From NCBI GenBank assembly GCA_965249835.1, contig CBDFMY010000003.1, positions 1,612,001 through 1,676,000 on the forward strand: a stretch of DNA of 64,000 nucleotides, given 5' to 3'. The stretch comes from JAHRAW01 sp965249835 (lineage in GTDB: Bacteria > Pseudomonadota > Gammaproteobacteria > Arenicellales > Poriferihabitantaceae). Made by a program: the position numbers and the translations under genes. Under the pieces are notes generated by a model that saw only the letters and a program-made list of their open reading frames with translations, did no database searches and was not told the DNA's origin. Below, piece after piece: positions 42,837 through 51,025 of the stretch (within the stretch, counting starts at the first letter, position 1; the number at the start of each line of letters is the position of its first letter).

Positions 42837-44163
42837 ATGAGCAAATCCGCTGTGGCATCTCCTCCCACCGGGCAAATTTCCAGCCAACCCCCGGAGTCCA
42901 CCAACGCCGACATGTTTGCCATCGCCGAACGATGTCTGCCGGGTGCTGGTCTGGGCGGTTATGCCTTGGCACATGATATTCGCCTGGTGTATTCCCACGG
43001 CCTCGGCTCACGGATGTGGGATCTGGACGGCAACCAATACATTGACTATGTCGGCGGCGCCGGCGCGCTGATTCTCGGACATTCACCGGCGGCAGATGGC
43101 TCGTGGTGCGCACATGTTCGGCTCTCTCACCGCTCCCGCCATCCGGCTCGCCGGGCGGCTGGTCAACGACATTCCCTGCGCCGAAAAAATTGCCTACGCC
43201 ACCACCGGCTCCGAATCTACTGGATATGCCATGCGCCTCGCCCGTACCTTCACCGGTCGCGACAAAATCCTCAAGTTTGAAGGCGCATACCACGGCAACC
43301 ATGACTACGCCATGGTCTCGGCCTTTTCGCGGGAAACCGGCCATTACCCGGCCGCGGTGGCCGATGCCTTCGGCCAACCCGAGGCCACCACCGCCACCAT
43401 GCTGGTGGCGCCCCACAACGACCTTGCGGCGGTCGGCAAAATCATCGCCGGGCAGGGCAACGAAATTGCCGCCATCATCGCCGAGGGAGTGCAGCGTATC
43501 ATCCCGGCGACACCGGAATTCCTGGCCGGCCTACGCAAACTGTGTGATGAACATGACATCCTGCTGATTCTCGATGAAGTGGTCATCGGCTTTCGGCTGG
43601 AATATGGCGGCGCGCAGGCCTGGTATGGGGTCAAACCCGACCTCGCCACCTACGGAAAAGTGGTGGGCGCGGGCGGTCCCTTGTCCTGCGTCGCCGGACC
43701 GGCGGAAATCATTGACCAGTCCGACCCCAACCGCAAAGGCGAGGATAAATACACCTACTTCAACGGCACCCTGCACGGCAATCCGGTGGCCGCGGCGGCC
43801 ACGCTGGCGATGCTCGACCAGTTGTCGGCCCCCGGCATCTACGCACGCTTGAACCAATACACCGGTGAGTTATGCCGGGCCTGTCAGGCAGTTCTTAATC
43901 TACACAAAATACCGGCAATCGCCCACCACACCGGATCGCTGTGGCAGATCCTGTTTATGCCCGAGCCGCCGGTGTGCCACACCGATCTGCTGGCCGGCGA
44001 CTAGGCGGCGGCACGGCGGCTGGATGCGGAATTGATGAAACAAGGGCAATACCTGTTGCCCTGCGTGCGACGGTTTGTCTCAACTGCCCACGACCCGGCC
44101 GACCTCGAAGAAACCGTCCGCGGGCTGGATGCGGCTTGCCGGGCATTTAACAAGACCGGTTGA
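42837..44163 (+). pseudogene. Glutamate-1-semialdehyde aminomutase-like class III aminotransferase, broken
   Basis: The N-terminal frame (42837 to about 43095) encodes 'SRMWDLDGNQYIDYVGGAGA' and 'LILGHSPA'. A short deletion, about eight codons by comparison with the family, shifts the frame near 43093. The second frame (from 'QMARGAHMFGSLTAPAI') holds the PLP-domain motifs 'GAYHGNHDYAM', 'LLILDEVVIGFR' and the Lys site 'TYGKVVGAGGP'. An in-frame TAG at 44002-44004 stops it, but family sequence continues in the same frame ('AAARRLDAELMKQGQYLLP') to the TGA at 44161-44163. Two independent lesions make it a clear pseudogene. It probably formed a pathway with the upstream dehydratase-like gene. 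Confidence 0.87.
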
Positions 44164-44249
44164 ATCTTATCAGTCCTGCGCGGGGTGTGATTAGCCAGGC
44201 TCGTGGGACTTCGGCGTGGGCGAATGTTTTTAGTGTTCTTTTCAACTGG

Positions 44250-45452
44250 TTAGGTCTCGCAACGCCGGTGGTTCCAGCAAAAGACCATACCCATGATTAC
44301 CACGACGACGGCGCCGACACCGAGGATGGAGGTCCAGCCGGTGGTGTAAAGCATGACTCCGGCGAGGCTGGCGGTCAGGAAGTTACCGAGATTGGTGCAG
44401 AACTCGTTCAGGGGTTGCGTCATGGCTCCGCGACTGGCGATTGCCGGGGCGAACAGCAGCGTGGTGCCGCCGAGAAAAGTGAAGTTCCAGCCGACGCCGA
44501 GCAGCGTTAAGCCGAGATGAAAGGCCGGCACCGTGTCCCACAGGAGCAAGGTTGCGAAACACAACCCATACACCACGAAACCGGCATAGACGACACGCAC
44601 GGCGCCGATGCGGTCGAGCAGATACCCCGAAAAGACAAACGGCACGAACATGCCGAGCAGGTGGTTTTGCATGACGAACGCCGTGGTCACCAGCGAATGG
44701 CCGTGGATGTCGGTCAGGGTCAGCGGCGTGGCGTTCATCACCAGCGACATGATGGCGTAGCCCGACACCGAGGCGATCGCGGCACGCAGGAACAGCGGTG
44801 AGCGGAGCAACGCTTTGATGCTGCGAAACAGGCGGCGCGGGGCGGCGAACAGAGATGGAGGCGCGGGCGGCGTGCCGAAACGGGTGGTAAGAATCAACGC
44901 CAGTGCCACGCTGTTGATTAGGATCATGGCGAGACCGAAGGCAGAATAGGTTTCGATGCCAGCGAGTTCGTGCAGCACGGTGCCGAGGTGGGGTCCGGCC
45001 ACGGCCGCAACGACGCCACCGCCGAGCACCACCGAGGCGGCGCGCCCGTGATTTTCTTTGGGGGATACTTCCAACGCCGCGAAACGCAGATAGGTTTGAA
45101 TCCCGACCATCAGCCCGATCATCAAACCGGCGGCCACGACCGCGAAAAAACTTTGGTAGTGGACGCTGGCGATGATGAGCAAGCCGCCCACCATGCCGCT
45201 GACGGCACCGCACGCAAAACCGGTGCGGCGTCCATAACGCGCCATGAACAACGAAGCCGGAATCACGAACACCGTGACGCCGGCGACGAAGGCCGCGAGG
45301 GGCAGCGTGCTCCAGGTCGGGTTTGCGGCGTAGCGGTTTCCAATCAGACCCGCCACTAGAAAAAAGCCGACCACGGTACACATCAAGCAGGCGTTGATAC
45401 TGCCCATGCCGATGAGGGACGGCCACGGCGTGCGTGCGACAACTTGATTCAT
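44250..45452 (-). CDS. MFS transporter, unknown substrate
   Basis: The 400-residue protein has about 12 membrane helices. The MFS loop motif is seen as 'FMARYGRRTGFACG'. Further conserved parts are 'LLGMFVPFVFSGYLLDRIGA' and 'GVGWNFTFLGGTTLL'. The start is the ATG at 45450-45452 (MNQVVART). It is convergent with the broken aminotransferase gene and next to the hydroxyacid dehydrogenase, so it may export or import a related metabolite. That link is inferred. Confidence 0.85.
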   Translation of the reverse strand: MNQVVARTPWPSLIGMGSINACLMCTVVGFFLVAGLIGNRYAANPTWSTLPLAAFVAGVTVFVIPASLFMARYGRRTGFACGAVSGMVGGLLIIASVHYQSFFAVVAAGLMIGLMVGIQTYLRFAALEVSPKENHGRAASVVLGGGVVAAVAGPHLGTVLHELAGIETYSAFGLAMILINSVALALILTTRFGTPPAPPSLFAAPRRLFRSIKALLRSPLFLRAAIASVSGYAIMSLVMNATPLTLTDIHGHSLVTTAFVMQNHLLGMFVPFVFSGYLLDRIGAVRVVYAGFVVYGLCFATLLLWDTVPAFHLGLTLLGVGWNFTFLGGTTLLFAPAIASRGAMTQPLNEFCTNLGNFLTASLAGVMLYTTGWTSILGVGAVVVVIMGMVFCWNHRRCET

Positions 45453-45497
45453 ACTTTTCGCTCGGGTCAAAATGTTTGGCGCGGTTTGCGCAAGGGA

Positions 45498-46562
45498 CTA
45501 AACGGTCGTGGAATTATCCGCGAAAATTACGCCGTGCCTTTGCGCGCGCAGGCGCGGGTCGGCGGATTTAATCAGCACCGGGTCGCCGCGCAGGATTTCA
45601 AAACAGCGTTCGAGGGTTTCCCGCTCCAGCCGGCGCATGGCTTCCTCGGTGTAGAAAGTGAGGTGAGGAAACAGGATGACGTTATCCATTGTATACAATT
45701 CACTCAGCGGATGCCCGGTGGTTGAAAGCGGTTCCCGGGCATACACGTCCAGAGCGGCGCCGGCGATTTGTTTGTTTTTCAACGCCCGCAGCAGTGCCGT
45801 CTCATCGACGATGGCACCACGCGAGACGTTGACCAGGACGGCGGTTGGTTTCATGACGGTAAACTCATCGGCACCAAGCAGGTGGCGGGTGTCGGTGTTC
45901 AGTGTCGCGTGGATGGAAACAAAATCACATTTCCCCAGCATGCTTTTCAGGTCGTCCACCTTTTCGATGCCGTGCGCACGCATGGCGGTTTCGTCGACGT
46001 GGGGGTCGTATCCCAGCACCCGCATCCGGAAGCCGGCGCCGGCCATGCGCGCAAAACTGCATCCGATGCGTCCCGCACCCACCAGCCCGATGGTCCTTCC
46101 GGCAAGGTCAGCGCCCGCCCAGCGAGCCGTGGGCCAGGCCCAGCCGTCCTGTTGCATGGCGTGGTGGATGGGAATCAGTTTTTTGGCGAGGGCGATGAGC
46201 AGAGCAAAGGCACCTTCGGCTACGGTTTCTTCGGCGTATTCGGGGACGTTGACCACCGGAATTTTCCGCGCTTTGGCGGCTTCGATGTCGATGGCATCGA
46301 TGCCGACGCCATATTTGACGATGCCTTTCAAGCGGACCGCGGCTTCGATCACCCGGGCGGTGATGGGGGTGTAGCACATCAAAATCACATCGGCGTCCCG
46401 GCTCTCTCTCGCCAGTTGCGCTTCGCCGATGCCGTCCGTCAGTAGCACGAGATCAACGCCCGAATCCACCAGCACCCGGTCCAGGTGCGGACATTCCAGC
46501 CGTTCATCGGTGCGCACGATTTTGATGGGGCGGGGGGATTTGCGCTTTTTGCGAGTGCTCAT
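45498..46562 (-). CDS. D-isomer-specific 2-hydroxyacid dehydrogenase
   Basis: The protein of about 354 residues resembles D-3-phosphoglycerate and related dehydrogenases. The NAD-binding motif is GLVGAGRIG. The catalytic Arg region is 'LVNVSRGAIVDETALLRAL', the Glu lies in 'DVYAREPL', and the His in 'ILFPHLTFYT'. The start chosen is the ATG at 46560-46562 (MSTRKKRKS), which leaves a basic leader. It reduces a 2-keto acid or oxidises the 2-hydroxyacid; the real substrate is unknown. It lies 45 bp upstream of the MFS gene on the same strand, so they may form an operon. Confidence 0.88.
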   Translation of the reverse strand: MSTRKKRKSPRPIKIVRTDERLECPHLDRVLVDSGVDLVLLTDGIGEAQLARESRDADVILMCYTPITARVIEAAVRLKGIVKYGVGIDAIDIEAAKARKIPVVNVPEYAEETVAEGAFALLIALAKKLIPIHHAMQQDGWAWPTARWAGADLAGRTIGLVGAGRIGCSFARMAGAGFRMRVLGYDPHVDETAMRAHGIEKVDDLKSMLGKCDFVSIHATLNTDTRHLLGADEFTVMKPTAVLVNVSRGAIVDETALLRALKNKQIAGAALDVYAREPLSTTGHPLSELYTMDNVILFPHLTFYTEEAMRRLERETLERCFEILRGDPVLIKSADPRLRAQRHGVIFADNSTTV

Positions 46563-46698
46563 TGCACCATTCTTGCCTGACGAGCCATGACAATGCAACC
46601 GCCGACCGATTTGCCAACTCTACTGCCATGACCATAAACACAACCTGCGCGTGGGGCTTCCAGTATAATGGCGGCAGTTGCAACCACCAGGCACGCCA

Positions 46699-47040
46699 AT
46701 GAACACACAAGCCGTCATTGAACACAAACTGGGTGCCCTGCACCCGCAGTTTCTTCGCGTGGAAAACGAAAGCCATCGCCACAACGTGCCGCCGGGCTCG
46801 GAATCGCATTTCAAGGTTACCGTGGTGTCGCCGCAGTTCAACGACAAAACCCTGCTCGCCCGCCACCGCCTAATCAATGAAATTTTATCCGATGAATTGT
46901 CCGGCGGCGTGCACGCGCTGGCGTTGCATATCATGACCCCGGATGAATGGGCCGAGCACGGCTCGGTGGCCGATTCGCCGCTTTGTCTGGGCGGCTCGGC
47001 TACGGAAAAGGCGGCGAAAAAGGCAGCAAAAAAGGAATGA
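46699..47040 (+). CDS. BolA-family protein
   Basis: The 113-residue protein has the BolA fold and motif: 'VIEHKLGALHPQFLRVENES', 'GSESHFKVTVVSPQFND' and the 'LLARHRLINEIL' helix. BolA proteins partner monothiol glutaredoxins in Fe-S trafficking and affect cell shape and stress responses. A Lys/Ala-rich tail (EKAAKKAAKKE) ends it. The start is ATG 46699; an ATG at 46678 adds seven residues. It lies 67 bp upstream of the homocysteine methyltransferase fusion, possibly in one operon. Confidence 0.92.
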   Translation: MNTQAVIEHKLGALHPQFLRVENESHRHNVPPGSESHFKVTVVSPQFNDKTLLARHRLINEILSDELSGGVHALALHIMTPDEWAEHGSVADSPLCLGGSATEKAAKKAAKKE

Positions 47041-47107
47041 TGGGATTGCCGGTTCATCCGCGTTTTTTATTTCACCGGTGTCCAACGAGCGGCCCGGTGC
47101 GATACCC

Positions 47108-48880
47108 ATGAGCAGCGACGAGGTCCGCCACTCCGGCGCCATTGACCACATCCGCCGGCGTTTGGCTGATGATCAGTGCATCATCCTCGACGGCGCCATC
47201 GCCACCGAACTTCAGCGGCGGGGTGCCACGGATTTTCAGTTGAGCGACGACGCCCACTGGGGCTTTGACGCGCTACACAATTCACCGGCGGCAGTGCTCG
47301 AGGTGCATGGTGCCTACCTTGCCGCCGGCGCGGAAATTCTGACCACCAATACCTACTCGGTACTTGAAGCACCGTCCTACACCGGCCACCACGACATCCA
47401 ACCGGGGCGCACGGCCCACTGGATGGATATGACCAGAACCGCCGTTGAATTGCCGCGCAAGGCGATTCAGCAGGCCGGCCGGGAAGGCACGGCGGCGGTG
47501 GCTTTCAGTATCGGCGGCGACATCGAAACTCAGATGCAACAGACCACCGTCGAGTTGCTGTTGCGGCTGTTTGAACACACTCCGCCGGACTTGGTCCTGT
47601 TTGAGACGGTTTCCATGATCGAGGATCATCTGACCATGGCCACCATTGAAATGCTGGTGCAACGCGGCTGGCCGGTGTGGGTGAGTTTTCGGCGTTGCCG
47701 CCAGGGTTTGTGCGGCATTCACGGGCAATTGTGGGGCGGGCCTGAGGGAGACCGTTTCGGGCGGCTGGCGCAACGGCTGGAAAAAGCCGGCGCCGAGGCG
47801 GTGCTGATTAATTGTCTGCCCATGAGCAGAGTGGCGGGAACGTTGTCGTGGCTCATGGATTTCACCGACCTGCCTTTGGGGGTGTATCCGAATGTCGGGC
47901 GCTATGTGGATTCGGGCTGGAAGTTTGCCCCGGACGTCGGTCCCGAAGTGTTCGTCGAGCAGGCGCTGTCGTGGCGTGCCGAGGGCGCGCAGATTATCGG
48001 CGGTTGCTGCGGCGTTGGCCCGGCGGAGATTGCATTAGCGAGCAAACGTTTGACCAATGTGCCACGCGGTCGTCAGCGGGTTGTGGCGACCGATTGCATC
48101 AATGATGCCGCGAACGACGACGCAACTTCGAACAACGCGCACGACAATCAGTGGCGCGATGATACTGGTCGGAAAGTTTATCCGTTGCCGTTGCCATTTC
48201 TCGCCGTTGACCACGGTGTGTTCGTGCCGACCCAGGGCAGTTACTTGATTTGGAAATTTCTTTTCAATAAAACTGTCGGCGCAAACTTGCAGTGTCTTGA
48301 CATCGGTTGCGGGGTCGGCATCCTGGCGATTCAGTTGGCACTGAACGGCGCCACCTCGGTTACCGCGGTGGACATCCAGCAGGAAGCCATCGACAACACC
48401 ATGACCAACGCCTTCCGCAACGGAGTCGCCGACAAAATCATCGGGCGTTGCGAAGATTTATATTCATTCACGCCGTCACAAAAATACGATTTGTTGGTCG
48501 CAAGTTTGTATCAAATGCCGACCGACCCACGCGGACGATACGGCGGTCACCGCGATGTTGATTACTGGGGACGCAACTTACTCGATCATTTAATTTCCGA
48601 GTTGCCAAATTATTTACACCAACACGGCGTCGCCTACCTCATGCAAGTTTCCATGTTAGGCGCCGAACGCACCGAAGCGCAACTCAAGCAAAATGGTTAC
48701 GCCGTGCGCGTCGTTGATTTTAATTTGTATCATTTCAATTCGTCATTCAATAAAAACCTGGAACAAATAAATCGCGTTGAACAATTATCAGATGCCTATC
48801 ACTTCAGTTTCGGCGAAGATGAAAACGCAATGGTGATGTATTTGTTGGAAGTAAAAAAGTCGGATGGCATCGCCCTTTGA
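47108..48880 (+). CDS. Homocysteine S-methyltransferase fused to SAM-dependent methyltransferase
   Basis: The 590-residue protein joins two domains. Residues 15-320 are a Hcy-binding S-methyltransferase ('IILDGAIATELQRRGA', 'AGAEILTTNTYSV', 'QIIGGCCGVGPAEI') with the expected zinc Cys triad C236, C300 and C301. Residues 365-590 are a class I SAM methyltransferase with motif I LDIGCGVGILAIQLA (397-411) and acidic VDIQ (421-424). Motif IV reads ASLYQMP rather than NPPY, unlike RsmC- or HemK-type enzymes. A low-complexity Asp/Asn linker joins them. It might recycle SAH-derived homocysteine close to a SAM-using reaction, or use methylated donors such as betaine. The start is ATG 47108; the longer frame overlaps bolA. 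Confidence 0.85.
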   Translation: MSSDEVRHSGAIDHIRRRLADDQCIILDGAIATELQRRGATDFQLSDDAHWGFDALHNSPAAVLEVHGAYLAAGAEILTTNTYSVLEAPSYTGHHDIQPGRTAHWMDMTRTAVELPRKAIQQAGREGTAAVAFSIGGDIETQMQQTTVELLLRLFEHTPPDLVLFETVSMIEDHLTMATIEMLVQRGWPVWVSFRRCRQGLCGIHGQLWGGPEGDRFGRLAQRLEKAGAEAVLINCLPMSRVAGTLSWLMDFTDLPLGVYPNVGRYVDSGWKFAPDVGPEVFVEQALSWRAEGAQIIGGCCGVGPAEIALASKRLTNVPRGRQRVVATDCINDAANDDATSNNAHDNQWRDDTGRKVYPLPLPFLAVDHGVFVPTQGSYLIWKFLFNKTVGANLQCLDIGCGVGILAIQLALNGATSVTAVDIQQEAIDNTMTNAFRNGVADKIIGRCEDLYSFTPSQKYDLLVASLYQMPTDPRGRYGGHRDVDYWGRNLLDHLISELPNYLHQHGVAYLMQVSMLGAERTEAQLKQNGYAVRVVDFNLYHFNSSFNKNLEQINRVEQLSDAYHFSFGEDENAMVMYLLEVKKSDGIAL

Positions 48881-48916
<36 letters not shown>

Positions 48917-49053
48917 TTATAATGCCGCGACTTGATGCGCAAAGTTATGCATGGTCGCAAATAAAATCACGAGAAAGGTGTAATGAAATTGCTTGTTCAA
49001 TTTTTGCTTTTTACTTCACCGATGCCGAAATTTAAACTTGGATGAGGATAACA

Positions 49054-50196
49054 ATGAACGACAGAGAAAATGAAATACTCAAGATTCTGATTGAAACTAT
49101 GAATAAAGCAACTGAACGGATTCGCTCCGGGAAGTTGAATACAGAGGCGCAGGTAAAGCAATCAGCGATCATGCCAATCATCAGGGCATTAGGTTGGGAT
49201 CATGAGAATCCAGATGAGTTCAGATCAGAGTATCCTATTCCTGATTCTTTGAAACGAGCGGATTACGCATTATGCAGGTCATATGATCGTCCGCTGGTTT
49301 TCATTGAAGCAAAGAAGCATAGGCATGCGGATGAAAATGGTGAGGATCAATTATTCAAATATGCTTACGGGCAGGGAGTTCCTTTTCTTATTCTCACCGA
49401 TGGCGATGCTTGGAATTTCTATCTTTCCATGGGGGAGGGACTTCCCACCGAAAGGCGTTTTTATCGAGTGATTTTAACGGCAGCAGATAAAATAGAAAAT
49501 CACGCTCGGAATTTTGTGCGTTTTTTGGAAAAAGAAAACGTATTGTCCGAGGAGTCCAACAAATATGCAAAAAAACAACATGACAGCAATAAAAACCGAG
49601 AAAGGGCGCGCGAGGAAATTCCAAAAGTCTGGCGCAGTTTGTTGGAGCAACCTGAATCGGAGTTGCGTGATATACTGGCAATCAATGTTGCAAACAAATG
49701 TGGTATGGAGCCGGAGCCGGATGATTTGGATGCCTTTTTACAAAAGCAGTTAGGCTTGCCCCGCTCGTCACAATCCTCTCCGCCTGCTCCATCACAGCCT
49801 GCTCCATCGCGTCCTGCGGAAAAAGGTCAGTCAAGGCCGGTCACGCACAATTCTGGTAACGGAAAAATTGTCGGTTATGTTTTCAACGGACGAGAGCGGT
49901 ATATTGGATCAGCCAACCACACGCTTGCCGCTATTGTGAAAGAGTTTGCCAAAGACAATCCACAATTTATACTTCACTTTGCCGCTCAAACAGGAGGACG
50001 CACAAGACGGTTGGTTGCGCAAAATCAAGAGGATTTATACGACTTGCCGCATTTGCGAGACTACGCCATCGCGTTAGATGATGGATGGTGGCTCGGTAGC
50101 AATATCAGTGCGGCGCAAGTAAAGAGGTATATCAAACTTGCCTGTAAAATTTCCAGAGTAAATCTTGGTTCACAATTAACCTTAATCAGGCGTTGA
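49054..50196 (+). CDS. Stand-alone type I restriction HsdR N-terminal-like nuclease protein
   Basis: The 380-residue protein has an N-terminal PD-(D/E)xK-like region: 'KRADYALCRS...' with D70, then 'PLVFIEAKKH' with E85 and K87 (numbered from ATG 49054), then 'QLFKYAYGQGVPFLILTDG'. This is the HSDR_N / DUF4268-like nuclease fold of type I restriction subunits, but there is no helicase part. A coiled Lys/Arg-rich section and a Pro/Ser linker lead to a C-terminal domain with 'KIVGYVFNGRERYIGSANHT' and a Trp-rich 'DDGWWLGSNIS'. The start at 49054 has GAGG 6 bases upstream, better than ATG 49042. It probably belongs to a defence or DNA-interacting function; no partner gene is adjacent. Confidence 0.72.
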   Translation: MNDRENEILKILIETMNKATERIRSGKLNTEAQVKQSAIMPIIRALGWDHENPDEFRSEYPIPDSLKRADYALCRSYDRPLVFIEAKKHRHADENGEDQLFKYAYGQGVPFLILTDGDAWNFYLSMGEGLPTERRFYRVILTAADKIENHARNFVRFLEKENVLSEESNKYAKKQHDSNKNRERAREEIPKVWRSLLEQPESELRDILAINVANKCGMEPEPDDLDAFLQKQLGLPRSSQSSPPAPSQPAPSRPAEKGQSRPVTHNSGNGKIVGYVFNGRERYIGSANHTLAAIVKEFAKDNPQFILHFAAQTGGRTRRLVAQNQEDLYDLPHLRDYAIALDDGWWLGSNISAAQVKRYIKLACKISRVNLGSQLTLIRR

Positions 50197-50275
50197 TAAA
50201 ATCGATACGCCAAAACGCACCGAACACATGGCTCGGTATCCGAGAAACTCAAACCCAACTCACACACTCAATAAC

Positions 50276-50956
50276 ATGTCAGACATAAAAGTCGCGCAAA
50301 AAACGCGCATCAACCCCGGCAAGGTGCCGGTGCTGGCTGGTTTGGTTGCGTGGTGTCTGATGCTGCTTCTGGTGCCGTTCGCGGTGTCGGCCGGGGAGAC
50401 CACGGCGTTGCACGATGCGGTGGTTCGAAAGAACCACGATCTGGCGGCGTCATTGATTGCCGGCGGCGCGGATGTCAACGCGGCGGACGATGCCGGTAAT
50501 ACACCGCTACATTATGCGGCGCAACAGCACACCGATAAAATCGCGGCGTTGCTGATTGCCGGCGGCGCGCAGGTGAACCGTGTCAATCGAACCGGGTGGA
50601 TGCCGTTGCACTTTGTGGTTTTGAATAATTATACCGAAACCGCGGCATTGTTGATCGACAAAGGCGCGGATGTCAATGCCGCCGGCGAGGGGAGGTGGAC
50701 GCCGTTGCAGGGTGCGGCGTGGATGAACGCTCACGCGGTGGCTGCCATGATGATCGACAATGGTGCCCGGGTACGGGTTACCGACCCGATCGGCAACACC
50801 CCGCTGCACTACACGGCACTGCGAAACGGCCGCGCGACCGCGGAACTGCTGCTCGCCAACGGCGCGCACGGCGATGTCCGGAACGTCGCCGGCGACACGC
50901 CGCTGGATATCGCACGGCGCAAAAACCACCGCGACATCATTCAGTTAATCCAATAG
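50276..50956 (+). CDS. Exported ankyrin-repeat protein
   Basis: The 226-residue protein has a cytoplasmic-type start (MSDIKVAQKTRINPG), a hydrophobic segment (about 18-38, ending SAG) acting as a signal peptide or anchor, and about five ankyrin repeats (residues 42-226, for example 'GNTPLHYAAQQHTDKIAALL' and 'GNTPLHYTALRNGRATAELL'). Ankyrin proteins bind other proteins and are common in host-associated bacteria. The first 12 codons closely match those of fhs, 700 bp downstream, as if copied. The start ATG 50276 is chosen because of this match. The partner is unknown. Confidence 0.85.
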   Translation: MSDIKVAQKTRINPGKVPVLAGLVAWCLMLLLVPFAVSAGETTALHDAVVRKNHDLAASLIAGGADVNAADDAGNTPLHYAAQQHTDKIAALLIAGGAQVNRVNRTGWMPLHFVVLNNYTETAALLIDKGADVNAAGEGRWTPLQGAAWMNAHAVAAMMIDNGARVRVTDPIGNTPLHYTALRNGRATAELLLANGAHGDVRNVAGDTPLDIARRKNHRDIIQLIQ

Positions 50957-51025
50957 GTAGCACCGGCCCGCTGCCCAAGGCGCACCGGCGCACAATAACC
51001 ATCTTTTCATCAACCCAAACCAAAC

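Noticed and set aside
44002..44004. In-frame TAG in the class III aminotransferase gene as a possible pyrrolysine codon, given an MttB homologue in the window.
   Set aside because: The family has no pyrrolysine. The MttB homologue here has no in-frame TAG, no pyl genes are seen, and the same aminotransferase gene has a separate frame-shifting deletion near 43093. A nonsense mutation is simpler.
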